A DNA stretch of 8,485 nt from Armatimonadota bacterium (lineage in GTDB: Bacteria; Armatimonadota; UBA5829). The notes below the pieces were generated by a model. That model saw nothing but the letters and a program-made list of their open reading frames with translations, did no database searches and was not told the origin of the DNA. The stretch lies in NCBI GenBank assembly GCA_026415535.1, contig JAOAGX010000083.1, positions 1 through 8,485 of the forward strand. Direction: 5' to 3'. Each line of letters starts with the position of its first letter. Position 1 is the stretch's first letter. The translations under genes were made by a program, and so were the position numbers. This document shows positions 6,263-8,485 of the stretch, in pieces.

Positions 6263-7540
6263 TTATAAGTAGACCGGGAACTGCTCTGCCAGGGCACGAG
6301 CTTCCTGTGCCACGAGTTCTCTTTCTCGGACGTCTTCCGGAGAGTCGCCAGTGTGCTTGAGGCATCGCATAATCAACTCGGCGATCTTTTTCATTTCCGG
6401 CTCCTTCATTCCACGCGTTGTAACGCAAGGCGTGCCGACGCGAATGCCGCTGGTGACCATAGCGCTTTGTTGATCGAAGGGGATTAAGTTCTTGTTGACG
6501 ACGATCCCGACTTCGTCAAGTGCCTCCTGGGCGGCTTTCCCTGTGAGACCAAGAGGGGTGAGATCGACGAGCATGAGATGGGTATCAGTTCCGCCGCTTA
6601 CCAGTCGCAAGCCTTTCTTTGTAAGTTCCTCGGCAAGTACACGAGCGTTCGAAACAACCTGCTTTTGGTAATCAACAAACGATGGTTGCATAGCTTCTTT
6701 CAGACAAACCGCTTTGGCTGCAATAACGTGTTGCAGCGGGCCGCCTTGCAATCCTGGGAACACGGCCCGGTCTATTGCCTGGGCAAACTCCTTTTTACAA
6801 AGTATCATCCCTGCCCGAGGACCACGCAATGTCTTGTGAGTGGTCATCGTGACGACATGGCAGTGCGGAACCGGCGACGGATGCAAGCCTGCCGCTACTA
6901 AACCTGCTATGTGAGCGATATCGGCAAGGAGCAAGGCGCCAACCTTGTCAGCGATACGGCGAAACCGCTCGAAGTCAATCACACGCGGATAAGCGGTTGC
7001 ACCGGTTATGATCAACTTAGGTCGGCACTCGATTGCCAATCGTTCTATTTGGTCATAGTCGAACTGCTCGGTTTGCGGATCGACCCCGTAAAAACACGGC
7101 TCGTATAGGATACCGGAGAAGTTGACGTTGCGACCGTGCGTGAGATGGCCTCCTTGGGCCAAATCCAAAGCCAGAAAACGATCGCCAGGCTTCATTAGGG
7201 CGAAGTAAACGGCCTGGTTTGCCTGCGACCCGGAATGTGGCTGCACGTTGGCGTGTTCAGCTCCAAATAGCTCTTTGGCGCGCTCGATGGCGATTTCCTC
7301 GGCCTGATCAACAAATTCGCAGCCGCCATAATATCGCTTGCGAGGGTAGTTTTCTGCGTACTTGTTGGTTAGAACTGACCCTTGCGCCTCAAGCACCGCG
7401 CGGCTCGCGTAGTTTTCCGATGCGATCAGTAGTATTTTCTGATTCTGTCGATTAGTCTCGCACCGAATAACCTCGGCTATTTCCGGGTCAACTAAGTCTA
7501 TCGGCGCGTTAAAGTTGCTGGTCAAGGTGCTGTTTGTCAC
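6263..7540 (-). CDS. glyA: Serine hydroxymethyltransferase
   Basis: This is a full-length, 425-residue cytoplasmic PLP enzyme that interconverts serine plus tetrahydrofolate with glycine plus 5,10-methylene-tetrahydrofolate, the main source of one-carbon units. Hallmarks are LIASENYAS (residues 38-46), the substrate/PLP region NKYAENYPRKRYYGGCEFVD (59-78), NVQPHSGSQANQAVY (98-112), LLADIAHIAGLVAAG (204-218) and the PLP-lysine motif TMTTHKTLRGPRAG with K236. GGPLQHVIAAKA and the C-terminal SGIRVGTPCVTTRGM are also present. No key residue is missing. The start is GTG at 7540, only 6 nt after the rpiB stop. The upstream AAGGCGG is inside the end of rpiB and rather distant, so re-initiation after rpiB is likely. 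An in-frame TTG at codon 6 is possible but less likely. The gene is transcribed with rpiB and probably with DUF58, 46 nt downstream. Confidence 0.97.
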   Translation of the reverse strand: MTNSTLTSNFNAPIDLVDPEIAEVIRCETNRQNQKILLIASENYASRAVLEAQGSVLTNKYAENYPRKRYYGGCEFVDQAEEIAIERAKELFGAEHANVQPHSGSQANQAVYFALMKPGDRFLALDLAQGGHLTHGRNVNFSGILYEPCFYGVDPQTEQFDYDQIERLAIECRPKLIITGATAYPRVIDFERFRRIADKVGALLLADIAHIAGLVAAGLHPSPVPHCHVVTMTTHKTLRGPRAGMILCKKEFAQAIDRAVFPGLQGGPLQHVIAAKAVCLKEAMQPSFVDYQKQVVSNARVLAEELTKKGLRLVSGGTDTHLMLVDLTPLGLTGKAAQEALDEVGIVVNKNLIPFDQQSAMVTSGIRVGTPCVTTRGMKEPEMKKIAELIMRCLKHTGDSPEDVRERELVAQEARALAEQFPVYL

Positions 7541-7546
7541 TGCGAT

Positions 7547-8020
7547 TTATCCGCCTTTATCCATTTCATTGATTTTCTCGATGCGTCTAAGGTGTCTGGA
7601 CCCAACTTCAAACTCGGTTTGCAGGAAAGCCTTGGCTATGTCAAGAGCAAGTCCGGGTCCCACGACACGGCTGCCCATCGTTAGGACATTGGCATTGTTG
7701 TGCGCTCGAGCCATTCGTGCGGAATAGGTGTCCGAGCACGCTGCCGCGCGTATGCCGCGAACTTTGTTGGCCGCGATCGACATCCCGACGCCCGTTCCGC
7801 AGATAAGTATCCCAGTTTCAAAACGCCCGTCGACAACGGCTTCTGCAACCGCGCGGGCTATATCGGGGTAATCGACGGGATCAGGCGAAAACGTGCCGAA
7901 ATCCTGAGGGTGGTAGCCTTCGGATTCGAGAAGTTCCTTCAGTGCTTCCTTTAGCGGAAATCCGGCATGATCCGACCCCAGTGCTATTCTTATCCCCGTA
8001 ACCGGCTGAGAATCTGACAA
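7547..8020 (-). CDS. rpiB: Ribose-5-phosphate isomerase B
   Basis: This 157-residue RpiB/LacAB-family enzyme interconverts ribose 5-phosphate and ribulose 5-phosphate in the pentose phosphate pathway. Visible features are IALGSDHAGFPLK (residues 12-24, with D17 and H18), VDYPDIA (49-55), ICGTGVGMSIAANKVRGIRAA (73-93) carrying the catalytic C74 and the anion-hole GTG, and ARAHNNANVLTMGSR (104-118) with H107. The C74-H107 distance of 33 residues equals that of E. coli RpiB (C66-H99). Length is close to the family norm, with a short N-terminal extension. The start is an uncommon TTG at 8020, fixed by GGAGGA (8032-8027) with a 6-nt spacing; the nearby ATG at 8040 is out of frame. It is the first gene of the minus-strand operon and lies 6 nt before glyA, a neighbour pair seen in several bacterial phyla. 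Confidence 0.96.
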   Translation of the reverse strand: MSDSQPVTGIRIALGSDHAGFPLKEALKELLESEGYHPQDFGTFSPDPVDYPDIARAVAEAVVDGRFETGILICGTGVGMSIAANKVRGIRAAACSDTYSARMARAHNNANVLTMGSRVVGPGLALDIAKAFLQTEFEVGSRHLRRIEKINEMDKGG

Positions 8021-8026
8021 GTGCGG

Positions 8027-8032
8027 TCCTCC
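8027..8032 (-). promoter_or_regulatory. Ribosome binding site that decides the TTG start of rpiB
   Basis: Read on the minus strand, GGAGGA lies 6 nt before the TTG at 8020-8018. This strong match supports the non-ATG start. It lies close to the predicted transcription start (~8034), so the 5' leader would be only about 14 nt and consist of little more than the ribosome site. Confidence 0.8.
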
Positions 8033-8040
8033 CCTCCCAT

Positions 8041-8070
8041 ATTATAGCCGGGTCCGGAGATCGCTGTAAA
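8041..8070 (-). promoter_or_regulatory. sigma70-type promoter of the rpiB-glyA-DUF58 operon
   Basis: On the minus strand, a -35 box TTTACA (8070-8065, five of six consensus bases) and a perfect -10 box TATAAT (8046-8041) are separated by 18 bp. Transcription should start near 8034. It is back-to-back with the eno promoter, with 6 bp between the two -35 boxes. Confidence 0.8.
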
Positions 8071-8076
8071 GCGCGG

Positions 8077-8106
8077 TGGACTTTCGTTGCTTGTAAGTGG
8101 TATAAT
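8077..8106 (+). promoter_or_regulatory. sigma70-type promoter of eno with extended -10
   Basis: A perfect -10 box TATAAT (8101-8106) is preceded directly by TGG, giving the TGn extended -10 element at 8098-8100. The -35 box is weak (TGGACT, 8077-8082, four of six), with an 18-bp spacer. The extended -10 would compensate for the poor -35. Transcription should start near 8113, leaving a leader of about 56 nt before the enolase start. Confidence 0.78.
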
Positions 8107-8139
8107 AGCGCGGTTTCCGGCCGGGCGGCTGGTGCTAAG

Positions 8140-8163
8140 ATGATCCCAAACTGCACGAGGTGA
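8140..8163 (+). other. Possible 7-codon leader ORF (MIPNCTR) before eno
   Basis: ATG at 8140 opens a seven-codon frame ending at TGA 8161-8163, only 5 nt before the eno start and overlapping its ribosome site. It lies inside the predicted eno leader. Its own ribosome site is poor (only a weak GGTG at 8131-8134), so translation is doubtful. It may be chance. Confidence 0.25.
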
Positions 8164-8168
8164 GAGCT

Positions 8169-8485
8169 GTGTATATAGACGAAGTTGTTGCGCGCGAGAT
8201 TTTGGATTCCAGGGGAAATCCGACCGTCGAGGTCGAGGTGTATCTTGACGACGGAACTGTGGGCCGGGCGGCCGTGCCCTCGGGTGCGTCCACGGGGGCT
8301 CATGAGGCGCTTGAAATGCGCGATGGCGATAAGGACCGCTATCTAGGCAAGGGTGTCCAGAACGCTGTGAGAAATGTTAACGAAGTGATCGCACCCGAGT
8401 TGATCAACATGCCCGTGACCGACCAGGTTGCAATTGACGAAATGATGATCGATCTAGATGGTACGCCTAACAAGGGCAAACTTGG
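8169..8485 (+). CDS. eno: Enolase, N-terminal part (3' end outside window)
   Basis: Only the first ~105 codons are present; the frame is open to the window end. Enolase converts 2-phosphoglycerate to phosphoenolpyruvate in glycolysis and needs Mg2+. The N-terminal capping domain is unmistakable: VVAREILDSRGNPTVEVEV (residues 6-24), then AAVPSGASTGAHEALEMRD (34-52), the mobile active-site loop carrying the metal-contacting S41. GKGVQNAVRNVNEVIAPEL follows, and the fragment ends at LDGTPNKGKL. The C-terminal barrel with the catalytic Lys and Glu residues lies beyond the window. The start is GTG at 8169, with GAGG (8157-8160) 8 nt upstream. An in-frame GTG at 8160 would add three residues but overlaps that site. 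The gene diverges from rpiB and has its own promoter. Confidence 0.95.
   Translation, partial: MYIDEVVAREILDSRGNPTVEVEVYLDDGTVGRAAVPSGASTGAHEALEMRDGDKDRYLGKGVQNAVRNVNEVIAPELINMPVTDQVAIDEMMIDLDGTPNKGKL

Noticed and set aside
7881..8303. Minus-strand 140-codon frame across rpiB, the divergent promoters and eno
   Set aside because: It runs through two promoters and two confident genes in other frames, so it is a shadow.
1..8485. CRISPR array, insertion sequence, phage, toxin-antitoxin or defence genes
   Set aside because: No spaced direct repeats, transposase, integrase or small paired ORFs with such motifs could be found by eye.

Overview
This is an ordinary bacterial chromosome segment of moderate GC content, with dense genes, Shine-Dalgarno sites and sigma70-type promoters. 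The best guess for the source is an uncultured, Armatimonadota-like bacterium. That rests mainly on the first gene, whose OB-like 'NNIGLLVR...YLYVDDGS' domain followed by carboxypeptidase-regulatory-like repeats resembles secreted proteins I associate with that phylum. The core genes (glyA, rpiB, eno) do not discriminate, so the assignment is an inference.

Layout. (1) 1-1377: the 3' end of a large, probably secreted or surface protein with an OB-like domain, two near-identical 82-residue beta-sandwich repeats and a C-terminal carbohydrate-binding-like jelly roll. A strong rho-independent terminator follows at 1411-1454. (2) 1455-1768: about 310 bp with no convincing gene. It holds a possible degenerate dispersed repeat, a 12-bp tandem duplication and a hairpin just before the next start codon. 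(3) 1769-4812, plus strand: a small catabolic-looking cluster made of an FAD-dependent oxidoreductase, a TIM-barrel sugar epimerase/isomerase that overlaps it or starts 8 nt after it, and, after a 117-bp gap, a hydroxypyruvate-isomerase-like TIM-barrel protein. (4) 8020-4831, minus strand: rpiB, then glyA (6 nt between them), then a DUF58 membrane-anchored protein, read as one probable operon from a good promoter at 8041-8070. (5) From 8169, plus strand: the 5' third or less of eno (enolase), running off the window, driven by its own extended -10 promoter at 8077-8106.

How they may work together. The cluster in region 3 combines a redox enzyme with two metal-dependent keto/aldo isomerase folds, which suggests oxidation and epimerisation of a sugar, polyol or sugar acid. 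The substrate cannot be read from the sequence. The divergent rpiB-glyA and eno promoters share one 66-bp stretch, joining pentose-phosphate isomerisation, one-carbon/serine metabolism and lower glycolysis at one control region. I saw no CRISPR array, tRNA, rRNA, insertion sequence, phage gene or defence system. The most unusual items are the DUF58 insertion, the abutting divergent promoters, the uncharacterised oxidoreductase/isomerase cluster and the small leader ORF before eno.
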